The notes beneath the pieces were generated by a model. The model saw only the letters and a program-made list of their open reading frames with translations, had not been told where the DNA came from and did no database searches. DNA of 64,000 nucleotides from Rhea pennata (taxonomy: Eukaryota > Chordata > Aves > Rheiformes > Rheidae), in the NCBI RefSeq assembly GCF_028389875.1, contig NC_084668.1, positions 20,699,493 to 20,763,492 of the forward strand, given 5' to 3'. A program made the translations under genes and the position numbers. This document shows positions 52,023 to 64,000 of this stretch, piece after piece; the stretch's first letter is position 1; each line of letters opens with the position of its first letter.

Positions 52023-53318
52023 AAAGGACCAGTGCTCTCTGTGTTGTGCTCAAGAAGCAAATACCTTTTAATGGGATTCCTTCTCTTGTTTTATGAATCT
52101 TTAACACAAGATTGTGAAGAATTCATTTGAATAATAACTGACTGGACAAGTGCTTTCAGATCTGTGCATTTTTTTTCCTCACTTTCTCTAACTTGCTGTG
52201 GGCAGTGAACACTTCAGTTACCATTCTAAAACTGGAATGGAACCTATGCGGTTTTATAGAATTTCCGCAAAACAGGGTGTTACAAATTACTAAGATAGGA
52301 GATTGAAAATACAGGCACCAACAGACTGAGTGCTCTTGAGAGACTAAAGCGGTATAGTAGACTCCTAGCTTTGGGCTTAGTGTGCCATACCTTTTCCCCT
52401 GAGTTTCAAAGACTTTCCAAGGTCCCTACGTGGTCAGTGGATATACTGCACCTCAATTGTAAATACAGTCGCTATTTAGTATTGAAATGGAAATACCGCT
52501 ATGAAAGTATAAGAACAGCTCTTCAGCTATTTTCACTTTTGTACCTATAAGCTTAATGAGTACACTTTACGTAGTACAGCATACTGCTGTACACTGGCAC
52601 ACTTCTACTGTTTTCTACTGTGCAAAATATTATAAAGATTGAAATTGCTGTTGTTTTGAAGGGTCTGTGACTGTATTTTTGGAAGATTTTGTAGGTTTTT
52701 GTATACTCTAATATGGAACTTGTTGCCTCAGGAGAGCAAGACGAATTTATAAGAGTCTGTGCACTGTAATATAGCAACACTTCAGCCATATGCTTATCAG
52801 AAATTGACTACGAGGATCAGGGTGCAGAGCTACGTACCTGCAATGGGTTGTGGCTGGATTTCTCACTGCGGTGCTTTCCACCGAAGTATCTAATCATGAC
52901 TACTACCTGAAACAGGGTATTTAAACTTGCTGCAATCATGTATGAGCTCCTCAAGAGTTTTTGCTTCTTGAGAGGTGAATGATCTCCCATATTATAAGAC
53001 TGAAGACTCCTGTTCTCGTCTTTACAATTCAATAACATTAAAAAATGTATTAATTACCTGTAATTTCTAGTTTTGGCTTATAAAGCCAAATTTAAGACTG
53101 CCCATAATTGCCTTCTGCTGTGCATAGGTTTGTGGCAGACAATGTAAAATGCTTTGTCAGAAAAGCAGAGCAAATAACAGTAATGAACTTTGTGCTGCAC
53201 TGGGGTGAAACCATAGTATTCTACAGACTTTTTCCTAGGATTTCTATCGACTGACCTCAGTATTTACTGAATTGCCATTTTAATTAGTCTTGTAGTCTGT
53301 CTGTAAGCTGGTAAGCCC

Positions 53319-53347
53319 TTCTTCTTCTTCTTTTTTTTTTTTTTTTT
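53319..53347 (+). repeat. (CTT)n followed by T run
   Basis: About four CTT units followed by a T run of 17, ending in CCC. It has the look of a pyrimidine tract before the AG at 53352-53355 (CTAG), but no exon follows that I can recognise. Confidence 0.85.
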
Positions 53348-53440
53348 CCCTAGGTCAGGTTCATATGAACACCTTTTTCCTGTTCCAATTTCACATCAGG
53401 CTAAAAGTTGGTTGTGTGTCAGCCCTTTCACAGACTATCG

Positions 53441-53441
<1 letters not shown>

Positions 53442-53479
<38 letters not shown>
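53442..53479 (+). repeat. Poly(T) run, 38 bp
   Basis: An uninterrupted T run about 95 bases after another T run, and 1.9 kb upstream of the CSRNP3 coding exon. Confidence 0.95.
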
Positions 53480-53480
<1 letters not shown>

Positions 53481-53982
53481 AAAGGAGGAAACTGTGTGTT
53501 AGAGGTTGGAAGGAACTATGGCATGCATAGCAGTCATTGAAACTACTGAATACTAGACCAAGTCTGAAGTTTAGCACAGATCTATGACAATCTACTGAAA
53601 TGCTTTGCTTATAGGAGCAGCTTCGTCCCTGAGACTACCCCTGTGTTGACTAAAAAGATGAAAAGGTGCAGGTCAGGGACAGCTCTGTGGCTTCTGAGGC
53701 CAAGTGATGGGGCTCAGTTCTTATCCACAAGGCTAAGCTGTCCTCCCTCTGCTGAGAACAGGGCATCCTCATTCAAATGGCCTTCTAGATTTGGCACCTG
53801 CTATGCCTTGAGGAGTAGCAACATTGAGGAAAGTTCTAGTTGGCCCAGGTCAAAACTGTAAAGAAACCTGCTACTTGTTAAACAGTATGGCCACTGCTTG
53901 AGTCTGTCTTAGCCTTGTCTCCCCTAGTAGTAGTCAGCCTGACATACGTTAATTTTTTGACAGATGTTTTCTTTTAACATAC

Positions 53983-54055
53983 AATCATAGAGATGTTGGC
54001 TGGAAGGGCCCTCTAGAGGTCCTCTAATTCAGCCTCCTAGTTGAAGCAGAATGTG
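53983..54055 (-). mobile_element. CR1 3' tail, reverse orientation
   Basis: Read on the + strand, AATCATAGAG followed by GGCTGGAAGGGCC and a CTCTAATTCAGCCTCC segment is the reverse complement of a CR1 3' end. The copy is diverged and very short. It lies about 1.3 kb upstream of the CSRNP3 coding exon, in the same region as several long T runs. Confidence 0.75.
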
Positions 54056-55356
54056 GCGTTGGCCTGGAATTGGTCAGTCCTTAAATCAGCAGCAGTCATT
54101 TAAAATGAGGAATTCCATTTCAATGAGGAATGCAGATTTCTTTTTTTCTGCTTTCAGTGAGATTTGGCAGTAGTCTTTGCTAAGTCTGTAGTGCTACGGT
54201 GTGTCCTACCTGGTAAATCTAGCATTTCATCAATCCTAGATAAACTTTTTGCCTGGATAAACATCTCCATTGCTTGCCTCTGCAGTACTGTGGAAAAAAG
54301 CTCGAGATTGTGACAGGTGAGTGTCTGCTGAGCGAGCTCTAAGCGTCCTTGATCTCTCAGTTAGTTAAGAGTACACTTTCTCCTAAATGATGCATAATTC
54401 AAGTTAAAGTTCTACCTCTGCTGCTAAATTTCTGCTTGAATACTTACCTTTCTAATCTTCTGCTCCAATTTAAGGCTTCTCCTTTAGCCATATTAGGCTT
54501 CTCATTTCTTAGTACGGGGAGGGGAGAGTTTGAGAGACAATTTCTCCAGTATTTAAAAAAATAAAAATAAAAGGTGCATTGCCTAGCAATTAGTGTCTCT
54601 GACTGGAATGGAGAATTTATGAATTTCAGGTATTTCCTGACCATAATACTTGTATATGGTCTTTGTGAATTCGTTGCATTATATCTGTATGTAATACAGG
54701 AATTATCAAATAATACTTTGCTATGATGTCTTATAGGGGTGACATGAACACTAATTAGAGCATGCATATTTGGCACTGAGAACTGGAGTGCTCAGTGTGA
54801 TTTCTTGTCTTTTAAATCCATCTAATAGTGAACTTACCTTCCTTCACTGATGGCCTCAGATATTCACATCTATATGAGGGCCCAAGTAAGGGTCTCTGAA
54901 GAGAAACACCAATTTCTTTCCTTGTTTGCAATCTCAAAGTTTAGCACAGATAGCAGCAAATGTCAATGGAATCAGGGATTCCAAGCACCTTGAAAGATCA
55001 GACTGTTGCTGTTACAATTCTCTCTGGCCTGAAGGAGTCTTATTTCAAATAAAATTTTTGTATTTCCCATGAAAAGAGGTAACTTCAAAATGATAAAAAC
55101 ACCCCTCAGAAAGCAATCTGATACATGTTTTTCTAACAGAAGAACTGTCTTCATGGATAGCAAGTTAGAGTTTGGCCTATGAGGGCTTTTCTCTTTCCTC
55201 AGGTTTCACTGTCTCCCGATAAAATATATTTAATTTCATGCTGAATGGTTATTCAAGACTGTAAGTGGCAACTAAATAAAAATGATTTTGGAGACTACAA
55301 CTTGCTACTCTGCCTTTGGGTGTTTCAGTGCTTCATTACTTCTGTTCCTGTTACAG

Positions 55357-55527
55357 ATACATGTGACAGCATTGCAGCTATGAGTGGAATTCTAAAGAGG
55401 AAGTTTGAAGAAGTTGATGGCTCCTCACCTTGTTCCTCTGTGCGGGAATCAGATGATGACATATCAAGCAGTGAAAGTGCTGACAGTGGTGATAGTGTCA
55501 ATCCATCCACTTCTAATCATTTTACCC
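55357..55527 (+). CDS. CSRNP3: CSRNP3 first coding exon (coding part 55380-55527; rest of gene outside window)
   Basis: This exon encodes the N-terminus of cysteine/serine-rich nuclear protein 3, a nuclear DNA-binding transcription activator of the CSRNP (AXUD1/TAIP) family. The ATG at 55380 opens 49 codons starting MSGILKRKFEEVDG, a basic LKRKF-type motif, followed by a serine/acid-rich stretch (SDDD, SSSESADSGDS) and ending NHFT. From memory this is nearly the same as the mammalian CSRNP3 start; CSRNP1 and CSRNP2 begin differently. The acceptor is a pyrimidine-rich tract ending TTACAG at 55351-55356. The donor is C|GTAAGT, with GT at 55528. The exon ends in phase 1 with one C, which fits the Thr-Pro that follows in the known protein. 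The 23 exon bases before the ATG are 5'UTR and contain a start-stop ATGTGA. G at -3 makes a fair initiation context. The frame is also open upstream into the intron, which I take as chance. The basic and cysteine-rich regions lie in later exons not present here. Confidence 0.93.
55361..55366 (+). promoter_or_regulatory. Start-stop uORF (ATGTGA) in CSRNP3 5'UTR
   Basis: The first ATG in the coding exon is followed at once by TGA, a minimal start-stop element 13 bases before the CSRNP3 ATG at 55380. Elements of this kind can hold or recycle initiating ribosomes and lower translation of the main frame. Whether this one acts depends on which 5'UTR exons are joined upstream. The duplicate exon at 12063 has lost it through one base change, which instead creates a six-codon uORF (12069-12089) whose TGA overlaps its main ATG. 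Confidence 0.5.
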
Positions 55528-57079
55528 GTAAGTATTAGACGTTATGTACCTAAATAGTTCTTCCTGTTTTTCAAAATAAATTACATTTTATAGTTAGATA
55601 AATGTGATGAAGTAAAAATGAACTCCTATACACTACTTCTCATCACTGATCACCAGGTACACCACACGTAGGTGAGTGTCATTATCCTTAACTTATGGAT
55701 GATAAAAGTGACTTTCAGAGAGTTTGTGACTTGCTCAAAGTGACCTAGTAGACTTGTACCCTCTTGCCTTCATACTGTTGACAAAAAAATCTCTGTAAAT
55801 CTAAAAATTAGAAGCTACTAACTATTTGCTATTTGAAATTCATGGCTATTTGTAGTTAACCTTCAGAGCTGTCATGCTAAAGATATTTCAAACAGGTACT
55901 GTAGCAAAGTGTTTTAGGTAAACTTATTTATTTTTCTTGGATAAGCATAGTGCAGCTGTCAGCTGCCTGCAGCACCATATTAGTGAAAGTTTTTCTCCAA
56001 AGCAAGTAATAAAATTTCTTTTAATTTAGGAACTGAAGAAACATTGTGTATTAGGCAAAGAGATACCGATCATTGCAGTAGTTTGTTCTTCACATTCATG
56101 TGGGTATTTCTGTATTCAGCAATTGTTTTGTGTAAGGATAAGTGTTTGCTTTTAAGTTAGCAAAGCTAGGTATGTTATATGGGCAGCTTATCTATCAAGA
56201 ATGAATCTGGGTTTTATTATTGTTGTTTATGATATTTGTTGTAGGTGATTATGCTATTTTAATGGTGAACTGCCTGTTTTAAACAGCTGGGGTTTGAATC
56301 CTTCAGTTTTGCTCTATGTACCTCTCTCCACTAAAGTGACTGTATAGCTATTTCTTGAGACTGTGGGCCAAGCAGCAGGTGAGGACTTCTGGTCACCACC
56401 CATATATAAGGTGATCCTTGTAAGTATGTTTTAGGTTGTGCCTAGAAGTCATGCTTGTTGCATGTGGTATGAAGGATCTCATAACTGATTTGTCTACTAA
56501 ATGCTGCTGTACAGTTTGAGTTTGATCTGGACATGAAGGTCCAAATTATCATTGATTTAGTGTGGAACACACCTGTGAAAAGGATTACACAGGCACAGCT
56601 TTTCAAATGTGTTTAGGTGTAGCAATCTTGATGTAATTGATATTACATTTAAGATACAGTATTGGTAGGGGACACAAAGGAATGAGTGACCCAGTAAATC
56701 TCATCAGTAGTATTAAGCAATAGCTTGGTGGCAGTATTATCTGAATGCTGATCTTTTAACTTTTGCATCTATTTAGGGTCTTACATGGTTATTCATTATA
56801 GATTGAAAGCAGTCCTTTTACACCAAGCAGTCATTGTCACCCACACAGAAGACAGCAATTTTATTGTGAATACACAGATAATACAAAGAAGGCTAATAAT
56901 TCAGGGGCGAAACTTAGAATTTATAATACGTGCACGTAACAGTAAGCTTTGATTGTAGTTGACACAATAAATACTGTAGTTTAGGTTCTGAATAAAATCT
57001 TTAAGTACAAAGTGATACTGTAGCATTTCAGAGTGTTATGATCCATATAACAGGTAATTTTGACCAGAGTAATAAATCT

Positions 57080-57165
57080 GTCTATCTATCTATCTAACAA
57101 TTTATTAAAAAAATTTATATATATATATATATATAAAGTAACATACATACATATATATCAGCTGC
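57080..57165 (+). repeat. Compound microsatellite (TCTA)n, (TA)n, ATAC-rich
   Basis: The segment has four TCTA units (about 57080-57096), a TA run (about 57115-57135) and ATAC-rich sequence. It is a likely polymorphic locus inside the inferred CSRNP3 intron. Confidence 0.85.
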
Positions 57166-60100
57166 CAATATAGATATATGAAGAGTAAATTGTTTCTTTG
57201 TGATTCAGTACTACTTTTTACAAAGTACTATCTTTAATATAGATACAATGGCCTAAATTCCAAGAAATCAGTACAGAATATTCACAATTTTATATAAAAG
57301 TGATTTGGGAAGAAAGGAATTGAATGAGTGTCCTTGGTGTATATTTGAATATACAAGTTGCAGGGTCCCCAGCGAATGACTTTCGGGACTGGTATATGAT
57401 TGAATGCGGCATCTTTCAGAGTCTGACTTTCTTCATTGCTATTACTGTATGCAGGGGAGTTGATAAAGGTAGTATTTTTTTTTTATTATTGGTAAGAAAA
57501 TAAGGAATGTTGATGTTCAGGTGGAATACAAAACGGAAAGATAGTTTTTATCCCCACTTAGTTACTTGCATCTTGCATCCAGATTCTCTTCCATTCTGCA
57601 TCATTATTTCCTAGCTTTACCAGACACACTAATTTTAAGCCATGTTACACCTGATGAAAAAGTTCGATTTTGTTAAGTAATGATTAAGGTAGTACAAATG
57701 AGCTTTTCTGAGACCTTTTCTTCCTTCTTAATATTAAAGCATATTAATTATTCACACATTTACAAAGTCAATATCTACTAATTGAGCAGTGTTAGAAAAA
57801 ATGAGATAACTAGTTTCTAGCTAGCCTTATACAAATCTGCTAAGAGCAACTCTATACTAAAACGGTAAGTCTTGATAATGATGTATGCTAGCAAAACAGG
57901 TGAAATAAAAACAACTCGTGTTTTAGAAAAAATCCTAATTCCTTTCCCATTTAAAGTAAATGTGAAGAGTAATATAAACATTCTTCTTATTTTGCCAATT
58001 AAATACGATTTATTTTTAGATACTTGACAAATGCAGATAGGTTTTCAAATTGATAAATGCCTCCTCCTAGAAAAATATTTTTGTTCAGATGGGATTTATT
58101 TTTTATTCTGTTCTTTCTACATTTTCATGGAAGAGACCTCATGCCCTTAATCCTGGAAAGAATGCATTTTAAATGAAGAATTTGTGAAGTTTTTGTACAC
58201 ATGCAAGATTGGTTTTCATTTTGGTTTATGTCAATTGCTTGACATTAGTTATATGTGTTTTGTTGTATGCTTCTCAGGACAAGAACACTTATTTTTATGT
58301 TCTTAGATTTTTAATTTGTAAATCTTAAAAATAATATTAATTTGAAAAGCCTATTTGGAGTTCTTGGTAGTGATGAACAGTGAGCTGATCCTGCTGTGGT
58401 ACTTGACCTCGTCTTATGGAAGCAATAAATACTTGGAAATAGTACTTCTTGTAATCTCATATGTATATCATGATGTGTTTTGTGTATGGAATTAGTTTCC
58501 TTTCACTCTTTAATAAAAAGTTACCTTTAATGCACATCATACAGTCTATATACTAAAAAACTAGCTTGATGAGGCAGGAGGGGTTTGTCTAGTGCCAGGA
58601 AGGGTGCCTGATGCGAAGATGCATCTCTATTTTTTGAAATAGCTTTGAATCATAGCACCGGCCTATTAACCAAAGCAGCAGAGAGAGATTTTCTCTCAGT
58701 GGAGAGAGCATTGCCAACTCCAGGCACTCAGAATGTACATTACTATTGTATTTCAAAAAAAAGTTTTTATGTTCAAGAGTATAGACCAGTGTTGTATAAA
58801 TAAGGTTGTACTCCGTGTGTTGTTTCACTTACCGCATGAACGCACAGGTGTCTTACAGAGCTGCTGCATTAGAGCTCTCCTGTGAGTGATACTTACTTGA
58901 AAACTGCAAGCAGGCATTTTGTTATGCAATAAAAAGAACTGTTAGCAATGTACTTTAAAATATATTTTGTTCATTCTTTAGACACATTCAGCTACGGAAA
59001 CAAGAGACAGAAACTTTCCTATCCAGAATATTCAAATGATTACTTTAAGGGCATATGGAAGAAGGAGTTCTGTGAAACTCCTTCAGGACAGAAAACAGAC
59101 TGAAAATAGCCAGCACAGAAGAGCTGTAGCTGGCACTCTTTCAGTGCATCAGCAGGCATGCAGTATGTATAAACCTATTAGAATAGCTGATGCAACTTAT
59201 GTTCAGGTAACCCTTAAAACTATGTGTTAGGTCAGAAAAACAAGAATGCTTCAGCTATCCTGCTCCATTAGCTTCTAAGTTGAGTTTAACCTGCCAGCTA
59301 AACCAGGTGTATGGCTGCTGTGGATCATGCAAGTGGGACAGAACCAGAAGGTGGTTTTAATCTGAACAATTATTCTTGTAGTGTGGTGGCAGAAAATACA
59401 TGAATAATATGTCCCTAAGCGCTATCCGTTGTGGTTATTACACAGAGATAACTACCTAGTTTCTTTAACAGTATATCCATTTAAACAAATCAAGATAGCA
59501 ATAAGAAAAATCTTTTAGCCCAAGTTACACATGAGTCATGAAATTAAATTACATTGTGTTTCAGGCAAAGTGTACTGCTGAATAAAGTGGTTGCTGATTT
59601 CTGCTTCGAAGCTTTCAGTTAGTTTAGGGTTACTCCAATATATATTTATATAAAATACAAGGAATTCCATATAGTGTAGATAACTGTTACAAGGTTCATA
59701 ACCAAAAAAATAAAAAAATGTTGCTTTCTTGTAGTCAGGTAGGTGTGTACATCTGCAGATTTTTAATTCTCCTATCAAATGATGATCAAGCACCTTTATT
59801 ATCGGACGTTATCATGAGAGATATAATCCTCACTCTCTCTTTTACTTACTTTCTTCAATCTGTTGATACCATTTCAGTTTCATTCAGCAGGCTACTATTC
59901 AGACCACAGATTTACCTTGATAAATTCCAAAGCATATTCAAAACGTTACTAACCAGTCTGCTTACCTGTCCCATTTCACAGCCTCATCCATTATCAGAAA
60001 GAGGGATGTTCATCTTCAAATAGCAGTCCAAATGTGCAGTCTATTATTAGTCAAGACTATTTGTTTAAACCTACATACACATTATTAGTCAGGCCTGAGA

Positions 60101-61431
60101 ATATTTGTTCACTTTTTCTTGTGTGAAGGGGTATGTAGCGTGGGAATATATTCAATGTCATTTCAGCTCCTTTTAATTGCCCTGTTGAGATCGGGCACCC
60201 TATCAGCTGCCCAGCAGGTTTTCTTTGGCAGTTGCTATCTGGCATGTCTGTGCATGACGGTTTCTACAGTTGTGCACGCTGATGGACACTGGATTCCATG
60301 TTGGTGCCTTGTAGAGGTGCCTATTCCTAATAAACACTTGATTTATTTTTCTAGTAAAGAAAAATAACCAAACATAAGTTGCAGAATTACGTGCAATTGA
60401 AAGTGCTGTGAAGACCTCATCATGTCCAGCCTTTGGTTCTTTTGTTCTGTTGAAAACTCTCTATACCAGATTAATCACAAATGAGTCTCCTAAGGAATAC
60501 AATTTGAGGAGCTGCCTTCTTCAGCTGTGTTTTGACTTCAGTGTAGTGAAACTGAAACTTTCAGGCTAATGGAGTTAATACAGAGGCTTTTCAGGCAGGT
60601 AAAATCTCCAACACTAGCTCATCTGAAAAGATAATCCTCATCATATAATCTTCATCAACAGGAGGCAGAACTGTCACATGGTCTAGTGGATATCCTTCAT
60701 CAGTTATCCATATCTTGCATAACAGTGCCATTAACAAGGTTATCCTACAGCTCTGCAGCCTTCTCTTTGTATTATCATACATCCTGTTGTTCTGTTAGTA
60801 TGGCTGTGGTAGTAATGACTTAGAGTAGTACTTAAACAATATTGGATGCCTGAAATTCATTATGAATATGACTGGTCAATAATGGGTTCTGAGAAAACCC
60901 TTCAGTGTCTATAAATACTCCCTCCAGCTTTTGCTTTTACCATGGAAAATACTAGAAGTGTTCAAAAATACAAATACAGCTCCATTGCATTTCTTTCTGT
61001 ATGCCCTTAAAATTACTCATTCAGGTATTTTAGAGTTGCTAACAAATTGAGATTGTCTTGTCTGTGTCGTCACTTAGAATTCTAAAGAATTGTATCAAAT
61101 CCTTTGAAATCATTAGGATAGTCTAGATTCTTCTAACATTATCTTTATGCAAAATATAAAGTTTTATTTGGTGTGATTAGCATAAGGCATTACCTGAGCC
61201 TTGAGCTTAAACTGTGTGTTTAATTACTGGCTAACGGTAGAAATCTGAACGAGTGAGACACAGTGATGCTGATTTATTATGGGGAAACACTTAAAGGGTG
61301 CATTCATTTTTCATGACAGCTTACAATTACTTATACTGCCTGCAACCAAGCTTGGAATTTCTTTGTTAATGAGGAGTACATTCTTACTGTTATTTGTTGA
61401 CTCACCTTATGAAATGCAAACAGTTGAGGGT

Positions 61432-61447
61432 TTTTTTTTTTTTTTTT
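61432..61447 (+). repeat. Poly(T) run, about 16 bp
   Basis: A T run inside the inferred CSRNP3 intron; there is nothing else notable around it. Confidence 0.85.
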
Positions 61448-62655
61448 CATTTTTAAAATAGTGAGTTCATGTGGGCAGTAAAGAAGAAATATCAAGAAAT
61501 TCAGTGAAATATGGTGCAATGTTTTAGCTTAAATATTCATACAAAATGATAGGGCAGGATATGGCACAAGAGAATTTTTCCTGCTATCTTTCATTGGGAG
61601 CAATGACTATTGTAGAGTGAGTTTTTTCCAAAAAGAGAAAGAAGGATTAGGAGGTAGGCTCACACTGATTTTTAGAAGGGCTTGTGTGACTAATTCTATT
61701 TCTCTGTTTTTGAGAATTTCTTTCCTATAAATTAGTGCACTTCATGCATTATAGAGAGACAGGTTTTGCCTTAAATGATGGTTTTTTGTTCTGAAATAAA
61801 GAAAAATTCTGCATTGAAAATGTTTCTAACAAATATGCAAAATATGTTTACAAATGTGAAGCCCAGATGGATAATTGCAGAAGTTACCCGTAAGATGGGA
61901 GAAGGGGGTAGACCATAGTGCCTTAGGAGTTCAGTGCCTACAATTGCTATGCATGGGTGTTTCTACAAAGGTACAGGGTGACAGCTTTCCTTCTCGCACT
62001 GTCAGAAACTAGGGCCAAGGTCAGAAATAATCATCCAAGGAACAGCAGCTGGTATTTAGAGTAAATGGTGAGGCAGAGAGCAGTTAACTGTCTCCACTTC
62101 TCCCTGCAGGCTGATTATATTTGCAGAACGGAGGACTGGACTATTATGATGCGGAATGTCACAGAAAAGTGTTCAGAGATAAAGGATGATGATGAAGAAA
62201 ACTTAAAGCTTTCATTGAAATTTTAGCAGTAAATTTCCAGAGTTTGGCTTGCATTCAAAGAATTCGACATTTCTGTAAAATTTTAAACAGAACTCTCACA
62301 GAATGTTTAATTAGATGTTAAATGAAAAACCTTCTCTATTGATGTGAAACTCCTCTGAACTAGCACTTTTCAAAAACCTTTTCAAATATCGCATAAATAA
62401 ATCTAGCATTAGGCAAGCATTCCCATTGAGCCACTCCTATGAGGTGAGTTTAGTTGTGATTTTACCTGAGAGGAAGGTACCAGAGAATGGAGCAGAGGGA
62501 CACTATCATTCCACAACATTGCCTCTGTCCTGCCTGATTGTCATTCCTCAATTTACGTTTTTTCTGAGTGCACAGTTCCCTTAAAGATTTTCAGGTTCAA
62601 AGTTTTTTCAGAAAATACCTTCCTGCCCTCAAGTGCATGTGTAAATGCATGCTCT

Positions 62656-62742
62656 AGGTGACCCTGCTTGAGCAGGGAGGTTGGACTAGATGATCTCCAG
62701 AGGTCCCTTCCAACCTTACTGATTCTATGATTCTATGATTCT
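62656..62742 (+). mobile_element. CR1 3' tail with (GATTCTAT)n end
   Basis: This is a short 5'-truncated CR1 insertion. It contains the typical end GGTTGGACTAGATGATCT, then a CCTTCCAACCT segment, and closes with two and a half GATTCTAT units at 62721-62742. It lies inside the inferred CSRNP3 intron. Confidence 0.9.
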
Positions 62743-64000
62743 GTTTTGGGGAGGGGATATAGTATGTCATTGTATTGCCTCTTAATGTGGATTTCTAGGC
62801 ATATAGGAGAAACATTTAATTTTTAAGGGGGTTAAATGTATAGATTTGGTGTATGGAGACTAGTAGAAATTTATCTTTTAGAAGGCACTGGGGGAAAGAT
62901 GGAAGCAATTTCTGGAATATGCTCTCTTCCCCAGTTTTTGCTTTCTAGGAAGACTGCTAAACAAGCTGGCTTTTGTAAATGATGTTCTGACTTGGATTAC
63001 CATGATGTTTTAGGTTTGACTGTTCTATATTGTTAGATTTGATTAAATACTATGTGGGAAAGTTATGAAGCAAGTGCAGAATGGTGTTAATCCTCCTTAC
63101 CATTCTGGTTCATATGGTATATAAAAAGCAGACAAACAACAGGATAGTAGAATTTAAGAAAAGCAACACTTCCCTCCTGTTAGAGATGGAGTTTTAATCA
63201 AAAAGGCTGCTTCCTGCACTTTTTTCCAGCCGTTTGAAATTTTCATGTGACTAAGATATTTCTGCAATGGTGGCAATGAATTGCTTTGCCCTCATTGATG
63301 CAAGAGTGCTAGTAATTGCTGCATAACCATATGGTTCACATTTATTTTAATGTGTCTTTGACATCAGGAGAATAGCTGAGACAGCAGAAGAAAGTGCTTA
63401 TGTTTTGGAGATTGGCCAGAACTTAGATTATTTATGTTTCATAATCAAAGAACTACCAGTTTTCTCAGTAGAAATGGTTTGAAAAACATTATGGGCTTAA
63501 CATGTCATTGCTATCAGAATTTTATAAAATTAGGACGCATGCTTTGCATTTTGTAGACAGTTATACAGCTTTAGTGGGATCCATTCTCAGTGGCGGGGTT
63601 TTGGATACTCTTTTGGCAGCTCAGTGTACAGAAGTAAATGCTCTATCTTCCCAAGTTTTTCACTGTAGTTCCACTGATGTCTGTAAGGCACAGAGAACAA
63701 AATGAGACTGTTCAGAGGCTGATACAAGTGTGACTGCATAGTGCATTATATGTTAGTACTGAGAGTTATTGAGGAAGATTTAGTTTCAGTCTGTTGCTTA
63801 CCTATTTCATCAGTTATAATTTATTCATATAGGAATGAGACTTGGATGCTTTTCAAAGATACACCAGGCTACTTGGCTAAACTCTGATATGTATATAATA
63901 TTGATTTTCCTTTTACTCTTCTTGGGCCTGGGGAGTGGGCTCATGATTGAAGTCTTCTACCAAGATGTAAGAAATACATTAACATGAATTTTTCAAATGT

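Larger units (their letters stand above)
42721..55356 (+). other. Inferred CSRNP3 5'UTR intron or upstream region
   Basis: If the CpG island is the promoter, this is the intron before the coding exon. It holds a GC-rich block near 45230-45530, T runs at 49772, 53331 and 53442, and a reverse CR1 tail. No further exon was recognised. Confidence 0.45.
55528..64000 (+). other. CSRNP3 intron after first coding exon (continues past window)
   Basis: It begins with the consensus donor GTAAGT and runs to the window end. The next expected coding exon, which would continue Pro-Ser-Ser-Ile-Leu-Lys-Arg, is not found here. The intron contains the compound microsatellite at 57.1 kb, a short CR1 tail at 62.7 kb and otherwise unique sequence. 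Confidence 0.75.

Noticed and set aside
59036..59230. A possible next CSRNP3 exon in the 59 kb region
   Set aside because: The expected continuation (Pro-Ser-Ser-Ile-Leu-Lys-Arg and the basic region) is not encoded, and no good acceptor in the right phase precedes it.

Overview
The window is vertebrate and most probably avian nuclear DNA. It is AT-rich, gene-poor and carries few repeats. The recognisable interspersed repeats are all CR1-type LINE fragments, and one of them (62656-62742) ends in the (GATTCTAT)n tail typical of birds and their close relatives. No bacterial or viral gene organisation is present. Nearly all long open frames are chance frames in non-coding DNA.

The one gene I can name is CSRNP3, a cysteine/serine-rich nuclear protein transcription factor, on the + strand. 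Only its first coding exon is present (exon 55357-55527, coding 55380-55527). It has a good acceptor, a consensus donor, and phase 1 at the exon end. The remaining exons, which hold the basic and cysteine-rich regions, lie to the right of the window, so 55528-64000 is the start of a large intron. About 13 kb upstream, at roughly 42080-42720, is the only CpG-island-like block. It has an ETS-type motif and GC boxes and is the best candidate for a CSRNP3 promoter or 5' non-coding exon. The 42.7-55.4 kb stretch would then be a 5'UTR intron.

The left quarter (4.8-15.5 kb) is the most unusual part. At 12063-12233 there is a second copy of the CSRNP3 first coding exon. It has the same length, intact splice sites and phase, and 129 of 148 coding bases matching. 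Homology runs into the intron upstream, so it is a DNA-level duplication and not a retrocopy. Close by is a 788-bp segment (14704-15491) that copies 9997-10783 almost perfectly and is flanked by a perfect 36-38 bp direct repeat of its target. Two CR1 fragments (4851-5440 and about 13195-14293) share 264 identical bases and a 140-bp stretch with one mismatch, separated by about 155 clearly diverged bases. This points to recent local copying, gene conversion or assembly error.

The middle (15.5-42 kb) is a gene desert with simple repeats only: very long T or A runs, a polypyrimidine tract and a 21-bp tandem repeat. The right part holds more long T runs, an isolated GC-rich block near 45.3 kb, two short CR1 tails and an AT-rich microsatellite near 57.1 kb. 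No tRNA, rRNA or CRISPR was seen.
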